Of a DNA stretch of 64,000 nucleotides, positions 49,680 through 58,346 are shown piece by piece (the stretch's first letter is position 1; every line of letters starts with the position of its first letter). The notes below the pieces were generated by a model. It saw only the letters and a list, made by a program, of their open reading frames with translations, did no database searches and was not told where the DNA came from. Source of the DNA: Mycobacterium intermedium (GTDB lineage: Bacteria > Actinomycetota > Actinomycetes > Mycobacteriales > Mycobacteriaceae). The stretch covers positions 43,695 to 107,694 of the forward strand of contig NZ_MVHT01000010.1 in the NCBI RefSeq assembly GCF_002086275.1, in the 5' to 3' direction. The position numbers were made by a program, and so were the translations under genes.

Positions 49680-51224
49680 CTATCCGGTGTGCCCGCTGAG
49701 GGCGGGGACCGGTTCGGTATCGGCGGTCGATGACGTTTGGTAGGCGTCGATGTCAAACCGCTTCGTCTGCTGTCGGAACCGGAAAGTGAAGTCGGGCCAC
49801 AAGGTGGTGTTGTTGCCCTGGGCGTCCAGATACCAGCTGCCGCATCCGCCGGTCATCCACACCGATCCGGCGAGCTTGCGCTGCAACGTGTCGTTGTACA
49901 CATCGACCACGTCCGGGAGTACCTCGATGCGGGTGATGGCGCGGCGGGTCATGGTGTCGATGGCGTCGATGACGTAGTTCAGTTGCGACTCAATCATGTA
50001 GACCATCGATGTGTGGCCCAGGCCGGTGTTCGGCCCGATCAGCACAAAGAGATTGGGGAACCCCGCGACCGTCGTGCCCTTGTAGGCGCGCATCCCGCCG
50101 TCGGCGAAGGTCTGGCTCAGGCTTCGGCCATCGCTGCCGCAGATGGTGTCGAACATCGGCGAGTCGGTCACTTGGAAGCCGGTTGCCACGATCAGTGCGT
50201 CGACTTCACGCGCGGTGCCATCCTTGGTGATGATCGCGTTTCCATCGATTTCCCGAATGCCGTCGGTCACCAGTTCGACGTGATCGTTGTCGAGCGCCGG
50301 GTACCAGTCGTTGGCGATGAGCATTCGCTTGCACCCGATGCGGAAGTTGGGTGTCACCTTGCGACGCAACTCAGGGTCTTTGATTTCGAAGCGGATCTTG
50401 GCGCGCGCGATCAACTCGAACGGCTTCATCATCTTCGGATACTTGGCCAATCCGACTACCTGGGTCTCGCGTGCCGCGTAGATACCGGCCCGGGCTACTC
50501 GCAGCAATCCCGGCACGTTGCGGAACGCCCATCGCTCCGGTCGCGTGAATGGACGGTCGAACCTGGGCAGCAGCCACGGCGCAGTGCGCTGATAGACATC
50601 GATGTGCTTCACCTTGTCGACGATGGCCGGGACTATCTGGATTCCCGAGGCCCCTGTGCCGATCACCGCCACGCGCTTACCGGTCAGGTCAGCGTCGTGG
50701 TTCCACTGTGCCGAGTGAAACAGCGTCCCGGCGAAGCGGTCGATACCGGGAATGTCGGGCAACTTCGGTTCGGCCAACGCGCCGAAGGCCCCGATCAGCA
50801 CGTCGGCGGTCATGGATCCACGAGTGGTCGACAGTTCCCACCGATTGTTCTCCTCTGACCACGCTGCACGTTTCACGTGGCAGTTGAACACGTGGCGATC
50901 AAGTACGCCCGCGCGCTCGGCGACGCCTCGGATGTAGTCCTGTATCTCCGGCTGACTGGAGAACGATCGCGTCCAATTGGGGTTCATGGCAAACGAATAC
51001 GAATACAAGTGCGACGGCACGTCGCACGCCGCACCGGGATAGGTGTTGTCGCGCCAGGTACCGCCGACATCGTTGCCGCGTTCGAGCACGATGAAGTCCT
51101 GGTGTCCGGCCTCGCTGAGTTTGACCGCCGCCCCCAACCCGGAGAAGCCGCTGCCCACGATGGCTACGCGGGCATGCCGGGGCAACTCGGATCCCGCCGA
51201 TTTCGTACTGGAGTTCGCCGTCAT
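49680..51224 (-). CDS. Baeyer-Villiger-type flavin monooxygenase
   Basis: A 514-aa FAD/NADPH monooxygenase. FAD-binding VAIVGSGFSGLGAAVKL near residue 20, the fingerprint FAGTLFHSAQWNHD (F-x-G-x3-H-x3-W-x-x-D form), the NADPH-binding VAVIGTGASGIQ, and a BVMO-like YPGAACDVPSHLYSYSF segment. It would insert oxygen next to a ketone to give an ester or lactone, consistent with ring opening of an alicyclic ketone. ATG 51224. It is inside the 54282-48818 operon after two DapB-like genes. The 69-bp spacer upstream is the longest gap in the operon. Confidence 0.9.
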   Translation of the reverse strand: MTANSSTKSAGSELPRHARVAIVGSGFSGLGAAVKLSEAGHQDFIVLERGNDVGGTWRDNTYPGAACDVPSHLYSYSFAMNPNWTRSFSSQPEIQDYIRGVAERAGVLDRHVFNCHVKRAAWSEENNRWELSTTRGSMTADVLIGAFGALAEPKLPDIPGIDRFAGTLFHSAQWNHDADLTGKRVAVIGTGASGIQIVPAIVDKVKHIDVYQRTAPWLLPRFDRPFTRPERWAFRNVPGLLRVARAGIYAARETQVVGLAKYPKMMKPFELIARAKIRFEIKDPELRRKVTPNFRIGCKRMLIANDWYPALDNDHVELVTDGIREIDGNAIITKDGTAREVDALIVATGFQVTDSPMFDTICGSDGRSLSQTFADGGMRAYKGTTVAGFPNLFVLIGPNTGLGHTSMVYMIESQLNYVIDAIDTMTRRAITRIEVLPDVVDVYNDTLQRKLAGSVWMTGGCGSWYLDAQGNNTTLWPDFTFRFRQQTKRFDIDAYQTSSTADTEPVPALSGHTG

Positions 51225-51293
51225 TTTCGGTGCGTACCCAGCAAACGCCCCCGTTAAAAGGAGTTCGTAGCGAATCCGGAAGACAGCCGCCGG

Positions 51294-52400
51294 CTAACGC
51301 ACCACACCGCGCAGTGTCACAAGTCCAAGTTCCTTGTGGGTGAGAAAACCCGGTGGCGCGTCGCAGACGGCTGGGATCGTGTTTACCGGCCCCATTGCGG
51401 TCCAGGTGTATCCGGGGTTGCCGTGGTCACCCTGCTCGTCGGCGACACCGCGCAGGATCAGTTCGGTGGGCTGCTCGCCCTCCACCACCAGTCGGTAGTG
51501 GTAGTAGCCATCCCAGTCCGGCCGGGGATCAATGGCGTCGTGCTCTACGAAGGAATACGTCTCGTGCAGCGTGATGAACGGCTTGCCGTCTACCCATGCG
51601 GTCCACTCATGCTGCTGTGCCGCCACGGTGCCCTTCTTGATCACTCCCTTCAATCCGGGCATGTCCATGTCTTCGGTTCCCTCGTAAGGGATGTCTCGGG
51701 TGGCCAACCCCACTTTGACCTCCGTCGTGAACCTCTCCACACTCTTGTCCACGCCGTCCACCACCATGGTCAGCGACTGTGCAAACAAGGGCCAAGCGGC
51801 CGCGAACAGGTTCCCCGCTTCGAACTCTGCGGGCTCCTTCCCAAATCCCATCTCGTCGAGGTATTTGAGAGTGTCCTTGTTGAAGTTCACGTATTCGTAG
51901 ATGTGAATGCGGTCAATGCGGCTGACAATCCGGCACAGCGTCAGCACCAGCAAGTCCGCCGCGAAGCCGGGATGGATGCCGCCGGCGTGAAACGATGTTC
52001 TACCCGCCTGACAGGCTTCCTCGATCTTGTCGATGTCCTGGGCGTTCGTTTCGGTTCGGTACCACCAGGCACCACCGGAGGCGACGACATTCTTCCCGCC
52101 ACGGAGCAGACGACATATTTCCTCGATGTCGGACCACAGCGGCGCGTAGAACACACAATCCGCCTCCAACGCCTCCAGCGCCGACTTGTCGGTCGTTGCG
52201 AGCACACCGATCGGTGCCACCCCGACGAGTTCGCCCGCGTCCTTGCCGACCTTTTCCGGGCGACTACACAGCACGCCGACGACCTCGTAGACGGGGTTGC
52301 CGGCGAAATGGCGTAAAGCGAGCGTTCCGACATTGCCAATGCCCCATTGGATGACGCGATACTTCTTGCCCACTTTCGGACCATCCGCCAGAGCCGTCAC
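51294..52400 (-). CDS. DapB-N-like NAD(P)-binding oxidoreductase (paralogue 3 of 5)
   Basis: A 368-aa protein, GTG 52400 behind GGAAGGAG. N-terminal YRVIQWGIGNVGTLALRHFA (G-x-x-G-x-x-x-L) Rossmann, GKDAGELVGVAPIGVLATTDKSALE, HAGGIHPGFAADLLVL (family PGF motif), and a C-terminal domain with WTAWVDGKPFITLHETYSF. It is followed by the Baeyer-Villiger enzyme and preceded by another family member with a 2-bp gap, so the tandem pair may be hetero-oligomeric or act on different stereoisomers. Confidence 0.82.
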   Translation of the reverse strand: MTALADGPKVGKKYRVIQWGIGNVGTLALRHFAGNPVYEVVGVLCSRPEKVGKDAGELVGVAPIGVLATTDKSALEALEADCVFYAPLWSDIEEICRLLRGGKNVVASGGAWWYRTETNAQDIDKIEEACQAGRTSFHAGGIHPGFAADLLVLTLCRIVSRIDRIHIYEYVNFNKDTLKYLDEMGFGKEPAEFEAGNLFAAAWPLFAQSLTMVVDGVDKSVERFTTEVKVGLATRDIPYEGTEDMDMPGLKGVIKKGTVAAQQHEWTAWVDGKPFITLHETYSFVEHDAIDPRPDWDGYYHYRLVVEGEQPTELILRGVADEQGDHGNPGYTWTAMGPVNTIPAVCDAPPGFLTHKELGLVTLRGVVR

Positions 52401-52402
52401 GG

Positions 52403-53482
52403 CTACTCCTTCCACATGAGACCGCGAAGCGCCTCCGCGGGGGGAACCTGGTCGGCGGCAATCAATCCCGCGGGGGCCCGACAAACCCAGTCGATGACAT
52501 TCACCACCCGAGCGGCCGTGGAAATGCAGCCGGCGTCGGTGGTGTCGAACGACGGATGAGAGACGTGCGTGTTGATCTCGATCCGAGGTTCTCCCTCAGC
52601 GACGATCCGGTGAACCCCGGGTTGGCCATCGGGCGGGAAGGGCCAATCGGGTGCGGCGGCGCTGGTGAGCCTGGTGATGTGCTCAAGAGTGATCACGGGA
52701 CGCCCGTCGACGACGCCCTCGGCGGCAAACCGTACTGCGGCCATCCCGCCCGGTTCCACCTTGGTCATGATGCAATCGATCGGTTCCGGCGTGTACCAGC
52801 GTTCGTCTCGTTGTCGCACCTCGTCGAGTGCGATCCCAAGATGATCTGCCAAATTCCGTATCTGGCCGCCGAACATGGCCACCACGACACCGGGCAGGAA
52901 CAGCATGGGCGGATCGTCGTCTGGCTTCAGCCCGAAACCCATTGATGTGCCGGTGAATTCATAATCGTCGTAGTTCGCGTAGTCAAATATTTCCTGGACG
53001 GTGATCGACGACACGCGAGTCGTGAGGCTACACGCCGTGTAGACCAGTGTGTCGGCGGAAAACCCCGGATCGATGCCATTTATGTACAGGGACGTGTTAC
53101 CGGCTTCGCATGCCCGTTGCAGGGGGTCCCGCAACCACTCGTCGGCGTGGTGTGGTGTGGTGAGCCAGACCAGTGATGTGCCGACCACATTGGTGCCGGC
53201 CGCGAGAAATCTGGCCATCTGGTCGATGACCTCCATCGGCCGCACCTCACCCAGCGCCGTATAAACCACGCAGTCTGCCCCGAGCGCGACCAAAGCATCG
53301 ATGTCATCCGTGGCGGCGATACCGGTCGGTTGGCCGAGGCCACACAACTCGGCGGCGTCTTTACCGACCTTCTCCGGACTGGACGCGTGGACTCCGACCA
53401 ACTCGAGATCTGGTCGGCCGATGATTGCCCGCAACGAATGCCGTCCGACATTGCCTGTCGAAAACTGAATGACTCTGCGCAT
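52403..53482 (-). CDS. DapB-N-like NAD(P)-binding oxidoreductase (paralogue 4 of 5)
   Basis: A 359-aa paralogue beginning MRRVIQFSTGNVGRHSLRAI, with VGKDAAELCGLGQPTGIAATDDID, INGIDPGFSADTLVYTACSL and a C-terminal domain ending in VPPAEALRGLMWKE. ATG 53482, 11 bp after the SDR stop. The family's second domain probably holds the substrate; neither the substrate nor the direction of hydride transfer can be read here. Confidence 0.82.
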   Translation of the reverse strand: MRRVIQFSTGNVGRHSLRAIIGRPDLELVGVHASSPEKVGKDAAELCGLGQPTGIAATDDIDALVALGADCVVYTALGEVRPMEVIDQMARFLAAGTNVVGTSLVWLTTPHHADEWLRDPLQRACEAGNTSLYINGIDPGFSADTLVYTACSLTTRVSSITVQEIFDYANYDDYEFTGTSMGFGLKPDDDPPMLFLPGVVVAMFGGQIRNLADHLGIALDEVRQRDERWYTPEPIDCIMTKVEPGGMAAVRFAAEGVVDGRPVITLEHITRLTSAAAPDWPFPPDGQPGVHRIVAEGEPRIEINTHVSHPSFDTTDAGCISTAARVVNVIDWVCRAPAGLIAADQVPPAEALRGLMWKE

Positions 53483-53493
53483 TTTGAGCCGCC

Positions 53494-54282
53494 TTAGTAG
53501 TCCGGTATGGGCAATGGCGAGTTGTTCGAGTCGATTCCACCGTCCACGTGGAAGATTGCGTTGGTGGCGTAGCAGTCAGCGGTGCTCAGGTACACGCAGA
53601 GGCGGCCTAGGTCCTCGACATTGCCGAGCCGGTGCAGCGGCGTCGCCTCTTGCATCTTCTCCAACGATCCCGGCATCAAATCGAGGCTCGACTGGAGGCC
53701 GTCAGTGGCGAACGAACCGAGCGCGATTGCATTGACCCGGATCTTTGGTGCCAACTCCTGGGCCATCGCCCGGGTCAGCGCTTCCAGGGCACCCTTTGCG
53801 GTGCAGTAGGCGGCCAGCGCGCGGATGCCGAAACGACCTGCGCCCGAAGAGATGTTGACGATGTTGCCGCGGCCGGCTTCGATCATGTGCGGGGCAACGA
53901 GTTGGCTCATGATGAACGTAGATGAGACGCACCAGTCGAACGCGAGCTTGAAGTCTTCGTCGGTGATATCGAGAAACCTTGCGTACTTGGCCCCGCCGAC
54001 GTTGTTGATCAAGATGTCGATGCGGCCGAATCGCTCGATGGCTGTCGAAACCACCCGCTCGCCGTCAGGTCGACTCATCGCGTCGGCAACCAACGCCAGC
54101 CCCTTGCCGCCGGCGGCTTCAATGCCGGAGATCGTGGCCACGATGTCGGACTCCGTTCGGGCGGTGCCGACCACCGTCGCGCCGGCCTCGGCGAGCACCC
54201 GGGCGATGCCCTGGCCCACCCCCTTGCCGGCACCCGTGACGATGGCCACTTGGCCTTCGAGGTTGAACTGCTCCAAAGCCAT
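53494..54282 (-). CDS. SDR-family oxidoreductase, first gene of minus-strand operon
   Basis: A 262-aa classical SDR: TGAGKGVGQGIARVLAEAGA loop, NNVGGAKYARF (NNAG variant), catalytic YCTAK, VNAIALGSFATDGL and ending IFHVDGGIDSNNSPLPIPDY. ATG 54282 is behind AAGGAG; a longer frame to 54435 crosses the operator and is not used. It begins an operon of SDR, two DapB-like proteins, Baeyer-Villiger monooxygenase and SDR (to 48818). A perfect 14-bp palindrome at 54343 lies 60 bp upstream, shared with the divergent TetR. Confidence 0.9.
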   Translation of the reverse strand: MALEQFNLEGQVAIVTGAGKGVGQGIARVLAEAGATVVGTARTESDIVATISGIEAAGGKGLALVADAMSRPDGERVVSTAIERFGRIDILINNVGGAKYARFLDITDEDFKLAFDWCVSSTFIMSQLVAPHMIEAGRGNIVNISSGAGRFGIRALAAYCTAKGALEALTRAMAQELAPKIRVNAIALGSFATDGLQSSLDLMPGSLEKMQEATPLHRLGNVEDLGRLCVYLSTADCYATNAIFHVDGGIDSNNSPLPIPDY

Positions 54283-54342
54283 GCCAGCTCCTTCTGGGTG
54301 CAGCCGCGTGAGGCGAGTGTCGTGATCATCTAACGACTGAAA

Positions 54343-54356
54343 TTGACTTAAGTCAA
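54343..54356. promoter_or_regulatory. TTGACTTAAGTCAA operator, site 1 of 4
   Basis: A perfect 14-bp palindrome in the divergent region between the SDR operon (start 54282, minus) and the first twin TetR (start 54466, plus). It is the best copy of a TTGAC-N4-GTCAR motif seen again at 55112, 55912 and 56024. Probable binding site of the twin TetRs. Confidence 0.7.
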
Positions 54357-54465
54357 CGATTTGTTGCGCTCGCGGGCCGGCGCCTGGTCTGGCCCGAACG
54401 GTGCCGTCGCGATACCGTGTCCTGTCACATGGCAACTGCAGGCAGCACGGACAGCAGATCGGATA

Positions 54466-55068
54466 ATGACGGCGAGCAACAAGCTTTCGGCGCGCGAAAC
54501 CAAACGATTGCAGACGCGAGAGCGACTGTTGGGCGCGGCCGTTGCGGAGTTCAAGCGGTCAGGGATGGCCGAGGCCGACGTCAGCGCGATCGTGGCGGCG
54601 GCCGGGGTTGCCCACGGCACCTTTTTCTTTCACTTCCCGACCAAAGAACACGTATTGCTCGAGCTGGAACACCGCGAAGAAGCCCGCATCGCGAACCAGT
54701 TCGCCAAGTTTCTCGAGACCGACCGCGAGTTGACGGACGCTCTCCAAGAAGCGGTCCGGCTGATATCCGGCCTGGAACGCCGGTTGGGCGATGTCCTATT
54801 CAAAGACTTTTTGGCACTGCATTTTTCGCAGACCCGCCCGCCCGTCGAAGACGGCAGAGACCACCCGATAATTGTTGGCGTAGCCCGCGAGATCGAGCGG
54901 GCTCAAGAACGTGGCGAGGTGGATCCCGAGGTAATCCCGATGAACAGCGCGGTGTTCTTTCTGCTCGGCTTGTACGCGCTACTGACCACCACCAACACGT
55001 GGCCGACCCGCGACGCCATGCTGGCCGACTACGTGAAGAGAACCCTTCGGAGCCTGGGGGCGCGCTAG
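54466..55068 (+). CDS. TetR-family regulator, twin 1
   Basis: A 200-aa TetR. HTH: ERLLGAAVAEFKRSGMAEADVSAIVAAAGVAHGTFFFHFPTKEHVLLELE. The recognition-helix part (AGVAHGTFFFHFPTKEHVLL) is identical to that of twin 2 at 56062, and most of the ligand domain also aligns. It is therefore expected to bind the same TTGAC-N4-GTCAR sites. ATG 54466 starts MTASNKLSARETKRLQTRE and leaves 183 bp for the divergent promoter. It is presumably a repressor of the SDR/DapB/BVMO operon and of the membrane-module genes. Confidence 0.9.
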   Translation: MTASNKLSARETKRLQTRERLLGAAVAEFKRSGMAEADVSAIVAAAGVAHGTFFFHFPTKEHVLLELEHREEARIANQFAKFLETDRELTDALQEAVRLISGLERRLGDVLFKDFLALHFSQTRPPVEDGRDHPIIVGVAREIERAQERGEVDPEVIPMNSAVFFLLGLYALLTTTNTWPTRDAMLADYVKRTLRSLGAR

Positions 55069-55111
55069 CATCCCGCGCGCCCTGCGCTGACTCGCCCAAC
55101 TGACGCACCTG

Positions 55112-55125
55112 TTGACCGGAGTCAG
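55112..55125. promoter_or_regulatory. TTGAC-N4-GTCAR operator, site 2 of 4
   Basis: TTGACCGGAGTCAG lies 41 bp upstream of the lone subunit C gene (start 55166) in the 97-bp gap after twin 1. The arms match the site at 54343 except for the last base. Confidence 0.6.
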
Positions 55126-55165
55126 TTTCTGGACTAGAAACAGGCGAGGCTGAGGGAGGCAAAAC

Positions 55166-55903
55166 GTGAATCTGCCCACGCTGAACCTGCGCCGCTCCAC
55201 CGGGGCCGGCCCGAAGAATGACCCCGCTCGCGAAGGACTCACCTTCGACGAGCACATGGAGGAGTCCCAACTCGCGCAACGGCAGGCCGACAGGTGGTTG
55301 ATCTCGGGTTCCCTGCTGATCGGCACGGCTGCCCTGGGCATCTTCGGCCTACCCCTGTTCCTTCGCGGCGTCTGGTTGCTTCGCCGCGCGCAGCGGACAG
55401 GCCTGTCTGTGCGCCCCATGCTGGTCACACTATTGGGTTACCTGGTCATCATTGATGCCGCCATCAACACCGTCGGCTGGGCGCTGGACATGGTCGGAAA
55501 TCACACCCTGCTTGGCCGAGTGTTGTTGGTGGGCTGGGGAAATATGTTCGACGCCGGCTATTTCTGGCACTTCAACGAACTGTGGATCGGCGGCGCGGCC
55601 GGCCCCGGGGAGAAGGGCTGGGAGATCGGGTTGATCTTCACCGTCTTCACCATGCGGATCGCCGCCGGGATCGGCTTCCTGCAGATGAAGCGCTGGGGAC
55701 ACCAGTGGATGATCATCACCTGCTGGATGGGCGTGGTGATCTGGATCGGTTACGTGTTCAACATGACGATGTACGCCGACGTGCGCTTTGCCGGCGTCAT
55801 ACTCCCGGTCGTCGGCTGGTGGCTCTACGACATCTTCTACATCACCCCCTTCCTGGCCATCCCCTATCTGCACACCGTCAACCGTGAGATCTTCTCCGAC
55901 TGA
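55166..55903 (+). CDS. Polytopic membrane protein, solitary copy of subunit C
   Basis: A 245-aa paralogue of the C subunits at 5058 and 59277, with an N-terminal extension (MNLPTLNLRRSTGAGPKND). All invariant residues are kept: D129, H135, E138 in the DAGYFWHFNELWIGG stretch, H179 in [10 protein letters not shown]205 in MYADVR, and H236/E241 at the end. It is closer to the 59277 copy than to 5058. No A, B or D gene accompanies it, so it must assemble with subunits made elsewhere (for example the A'-B-C-D set at 56.7 kb) or act alone. GTG 55166 follows GGGAGG. A TTGAC-N4-GTCAR site precedes and another follows it. Confidence 0.85.
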   Translation: MNLPTLNLRRSTGAGPKNDPAREGLTFDEHMEESQLAQRQADRWLISGSLLIGTAALGIFGLPLFLRGVWLLRRAQRTGLSVRPMLVTLLGYLVIIDAAINTVGWALDMVGNHTLLGRVLLVGWGNMFDAGYFWHFNELWIGGAAGPGEKGWEIGLIFTVFTMRIAAGIGFLQMKRWGHQWMIITCWMGVVIWIGYVFNMTMYADVRFAGVILPVVGWWLYDIFYITPFLAIPYLHTVNREIFSD

Positions 55904-55911
55904 GGCGCTCG

Positions 55912-55925
55912 TTGACCCGTGTCAA
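55912..55925. promoter_or_regulatory. TTGAC-N4-GTCAR operator, site 3 of 4
   Basis: TTGACCCGTGTCAA has perfect 5-bp arms, between the C gene stop (55903) and the 29-aa ORF at 55938. It overlaps the bases just before that ORF's ribosome site. Confidence 0.55.
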
Positions 55926-55937
55926 GGAGATCAAGAA

Positions 55938-56027
55938 ATGGCGCACCGGTTCCTCATACCCGAACCACCGACTGCAGGCTGGCTTTCGAAACCCATTCCA
56001 GTCATCAGACCGGTCGGAACACATTGA
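55938..56027 (+). CDS. Possible 29-aa peptide between solitary C and twin TetR 2
   Basis: An ATG at 55938 behind AAGGAGATCAAGAA opens a 29-codon frame rich in Pro, with no hydrophobic helix (it begins MAHRFLIPEP and ends VIRPVGTH). It lies between two operator sites, where a short gene could be translated. I see no homologue in the window and the composition is not diagnostic. It could be a real small protein, a remnant of a lost subunit or chance; the clear ribosome site is its only support. Confidence 0.35.
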   Translation: MAHRFLIPEPPTAGWLSKPIPVIRPVGTH

Positions 56028-56037
56028 CTTAGGTCAG
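56024..56037. promoter_or_regulatory. TTGAC-N4-GTCAR operator, site 4 of 4
   Basis: TTGACTTAGGTCAG differs from the perfect site at 54343 in two bases and lies 25 bp upstream of twin TetR 2 (ATG 56062), consistent with autoregulation. Confidence 0.62.
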
Positions 56038-56061
56038 TGACAGGACTACAAAGAGTTGACA

Positions 56062-56667
56062 ATGACGTCTCCGGTCAGGACCTCCGTGCGCGAAGCGCAG
56101 CGGTTGCAGACGCGCCAGCGCGTGCTTGGCGCCGCCCTGGCCGAGTTCCAGCGGTCCGGTATGGCCGCCGCGGAGGTGAGCGCGATCATCAGCGCCGCCG
56201 GGGTCGCGCACGGCACGTTCTTCTTCCACTTCCCCACCAAAGAGCACGTACTGCTCGAGCTCGAGACTCGTGAAGAAGCTCGTCTGGCAGCCGAACTCGC
56301 GCGCTTTCTCGGCAAACCTCACGATCTGGCCGACGTGCTGACCGAGGCGGCCCGACTGGTCGTCGACCTGGAACAACGCCTCGGCGGGCCACTTTTCCGT
56401 GATTTTCTGGGAATTCATTTCTCGCCGACACGCCCCAAGCGCGACGAGGAATGGACCGATCACCCGGTGATCGTGCTGCTGGTCAAGGAGATTCAGCGAG
56501 CCCGCGACCTCGGCGAGGTGCACGCTGAGGTCGACCCGTTCTACAGCGCGGTGTTCTTTCTCCTGGGCATCTACGGTGCCCTGAGCACGACACCATCCGG
56601 GCCTGCACGCGACACGATGGTGGCCGAGCTCATCGCTACGGCCATACGAAGCCTGGAGCCACGATGA
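56062..56667 (+). CDS. TetR-family regulator, twin 2
   Basis: A 201-aa TetR, paralogue of the regulator at 54466. HTH: RVLGAALAEFQRSGMAAAEVSAIISAAGVAHGTFFFHFPTKEHVLLELE, with a recognition segment identical to twin 1. The ligand domains have diverged moderately (GPLFRDFLGIHFSPTRP versus DVLFKDFLALHFSQTRP), so the two may answer different ligands but compete for one operator. ATG 56062 is used; TTG 56056 in frame is an alternative. The subunit A' gene follows 31 bp later in the same direction. Confidence 0.9.
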   Translation: MTSPVRTSVREAQRLQTRQRVLGAALAEFQRSGMAAAEVSAIISAAGVAHGTFFFHFPTKEHVLLELETREEARLAAELARFLGKPHDLADVLTEAARLVVDLEQRLGGPLFRDFLGIHFSPTRPKRDEEWTDHPVIVLLVKEIQRARDLGEVHAEVDPFYSAVFFLLGIYGALSTTPSGPARDTMVAELIATAIRSLEPR

Positions 56668-56698
56668 CTTCGGCCAAACGATAAGGAGATCGACGCAC

Positions 56699-56803
56699 AT
56701 GGACATGGTTTGGGAACTATTGCGATACGTCGCTGCCTGGGGCGGAACGGTTTTGATCATCTGGTTCTGGTACTGGATGTTCTCCAACATCGGAACTTTC
56801 TGA
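56699..56803 (+). CDS. Tiny single-pass membrane protein, subunit A' of membrane module 2
   Basis: A 34-aa ORF, ATG 56699 after TAAGGAGA. One hydrophobic helix containing AAWGGTVLIIWFWYWMF, ending SNIGTF. It aligns with the 32-aa ORF at 4834 (shared F-x-YWM-x-x-NIGTF ending), which is evidence that both are translated. Here it is followed after 4 bp by the VWA gene rather than directly by B, so module 2 has the helper pair inserted between A and B. Confidence 0.75.
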   Translation: MDMVWELLRYVAAWGGTVLIIWFWYWMFSNIGTF

Positions 56804-56807
56804 GCAC

Positions 56808-58346
56808 GTGATTGAAACAGCCGACACGTCGGCGATGTCCATCGAGCGCAGCTGCGCGCTGACGGCAGTGGCGCTCAGTGAACACCGCCGCAGTGGTGCC
56901 CGCTTGACGACGGGCGCGCAACGCAGCTTCGGCTTGAACGCCGCCTTGGACATCGTGCATGTCCCCTATCCGGCCTTCGGCCGCGATTGGACCCGACGAA
57001 CGCTGACATGCGGTGTCGCGCTGCAATGCTCGCCGTCCAAGGAACGCCTCGCCCACTACCGGCTGACCGACCTTTCTCCCCGTGAACACCGCGCCCTGGT
57101 GATCGTCGAGGCGGGCGTGGCGATGGGCTGGATCGCCTCGAGGTGGCCGGGACTGATGCCCGAGATCGAAAGAGTGCTACCCGATCTCGAGGTCGGTGAC
57201 CCGAACCTGGACGCCCCGGCAATGTTTGACCGCGCGATCGATATGGCGCGTACCGGACAGCCGATAGCCGAGTTTCCGCTGCTGGGCACGTTGCCCCACA
57301 CATACTCGAGTGCCCGTGGACTCGCCAGTGCGATCAAGCGGTTCGGCCGAATGCCGTGGACCACCACACAGAAGCGCCATCCACGCGCCCACTCGGTGCC
57401 GGTGGGTGGCGACGGTGGCGTGCGCAATCCAAACTTGCCGCCACCGAGTCGCCCCGAGGACAACGATCTGGAAATCAGTCCCGCACGCCGGCAAGGCATT
57501 CCCTATCCCGAGTGGAACGCGTGGACCAAGAGCTTCCTCGTGGATCACGTTGCCGTCCTAGAACTCCCGCCCGCCCCCCGTGCCGGTCAACCGCCTCCGC
57601 TCTCGGCGAACCTGCGAAAGTGGTTCGAGGAACACACGCATCGCGCGATGACCAATCGGCTCGAGGACGGATCCGAGCTGGATGTCGACCAATACGTCAG
57701 CCATTACATCGACATGATGACCGCGGAGTCGAGCGAATCCCGCGAGCCCAGGATCTTCCGCGAGCTGCGGCCCCACAGCCGTGACGTCACCACCGCGCTG
57801 TTGCTCGACGGCAGCTCGTCGCTGGGAGTGCATGGGGGCCGAATCTTCCGGCTGGAACTGGAATGCGCCGACGCCCTGTCTCGCGCGATGACCCTCGCCC
57901 GCGAACGGCACGGCATTTTCGTGTTCACCGGCAATACCCGGCACCGGGTGGAAGTGCGCTGCCTGAAAGACTTCCGGGACAGCCGATACGTGGCACCCGG
58001 CAGCCTCGGACTCATGACCGGCGGCTACACCCGGCTCGGCGCGCCGATCCGCCACTTGACTTCGCGGCTGCTGGCGCAGCCGTCGGAGCGTCGCCTGCTC
58101 ATCGTGATCGGCGACGGACTGATGTCCGACGAAGGCTACGAGGGCCGCTACGCGTGGGCCGATGTGGCGCACGCAGTCGAGGAAGCCAACGACGCGGGCG
58201 TCTCCGTGTACTACGTGGGCATCGGGCCGACACGGGTCGACCCGCTGCCCGAGGTATTCGGGCCGCGTCGGTCCAGACGAATCAAACGAATTGAGGAGCT
58301 GCCGCGCGTGCTCGCCCATGTGCATCGAGAGTTGGTTGCCGCATGA
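56808..58346 (+). CDS. VWA-domain protein, NorD/CoxE-like metalloenzyme-assembly partner
   Basis: A 512-aa protein with a C-terminal von Willebrand factor A domain. The MIDAS metal site is visible: DGSSS (334-338) in TTALLLDGSSSLG, a Thr in MTGGYTRLGAPIRHLTSR and the Asp in LIVIGDGLMSDEG. The N-terminal ~320 residues are a NorD-like helical region (HRALVIVEAGVAMGWIASRW, then PYPEWNAWTKSFLVDHVAVLE). NorD/CbbO/CoxE proteins act with a MoxR-type ATPase to insert or activate metal cofactors of oxidases and reductases. The MoxR gene follows with a 4-bp overlap (ATGA), the classic pairing. GTG 56808 is taken; ATG 56835 is an alternative. Confidence 0.88.
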   Translation: MIETADTSAMSIERSCALTAVALSEHRRSGARLTTGAQRSFGLNAALDIVHVPYPAFGRDWTRRTLTCGVALQCSPSKERLAHYRLTDLSPREHRALVIVEAGVAMGWIASRWPGLMPEIERVLPDLEVGDPNLDAPAMFDRAIDMARTGQPIAEFPLLGTLPHTYSSARGLASAIKRFGRMPWTTTQKRHPRAHSVPVGGDGGVRNPNLPPPSRPEDNDLEISPARRQGIPYPEWNAWTKSFLVDHVAVLELPPAPRAGQPPPLSANLRKWFEEHTHRAMTNRLEDGSELDVDQYVSHYIDMMTAESSESREPRIFRELRPHSRDVTTALLLDGSSSLGVHGGRIFRLELECADALSRAMTLARERHGIFVFTGNTRHRVEVRCLKDFRDSRYVAPGSLGLMTGGYTRLGAPIRHLTSRLLAQPSERRLLIVIGDGLMSDEGYEGRYAWADVAHAVEEANDAGVSVYYVGIGPTRVDPLPEVFGPRRSRRIKRIEELPRVLAHVHRELVAA

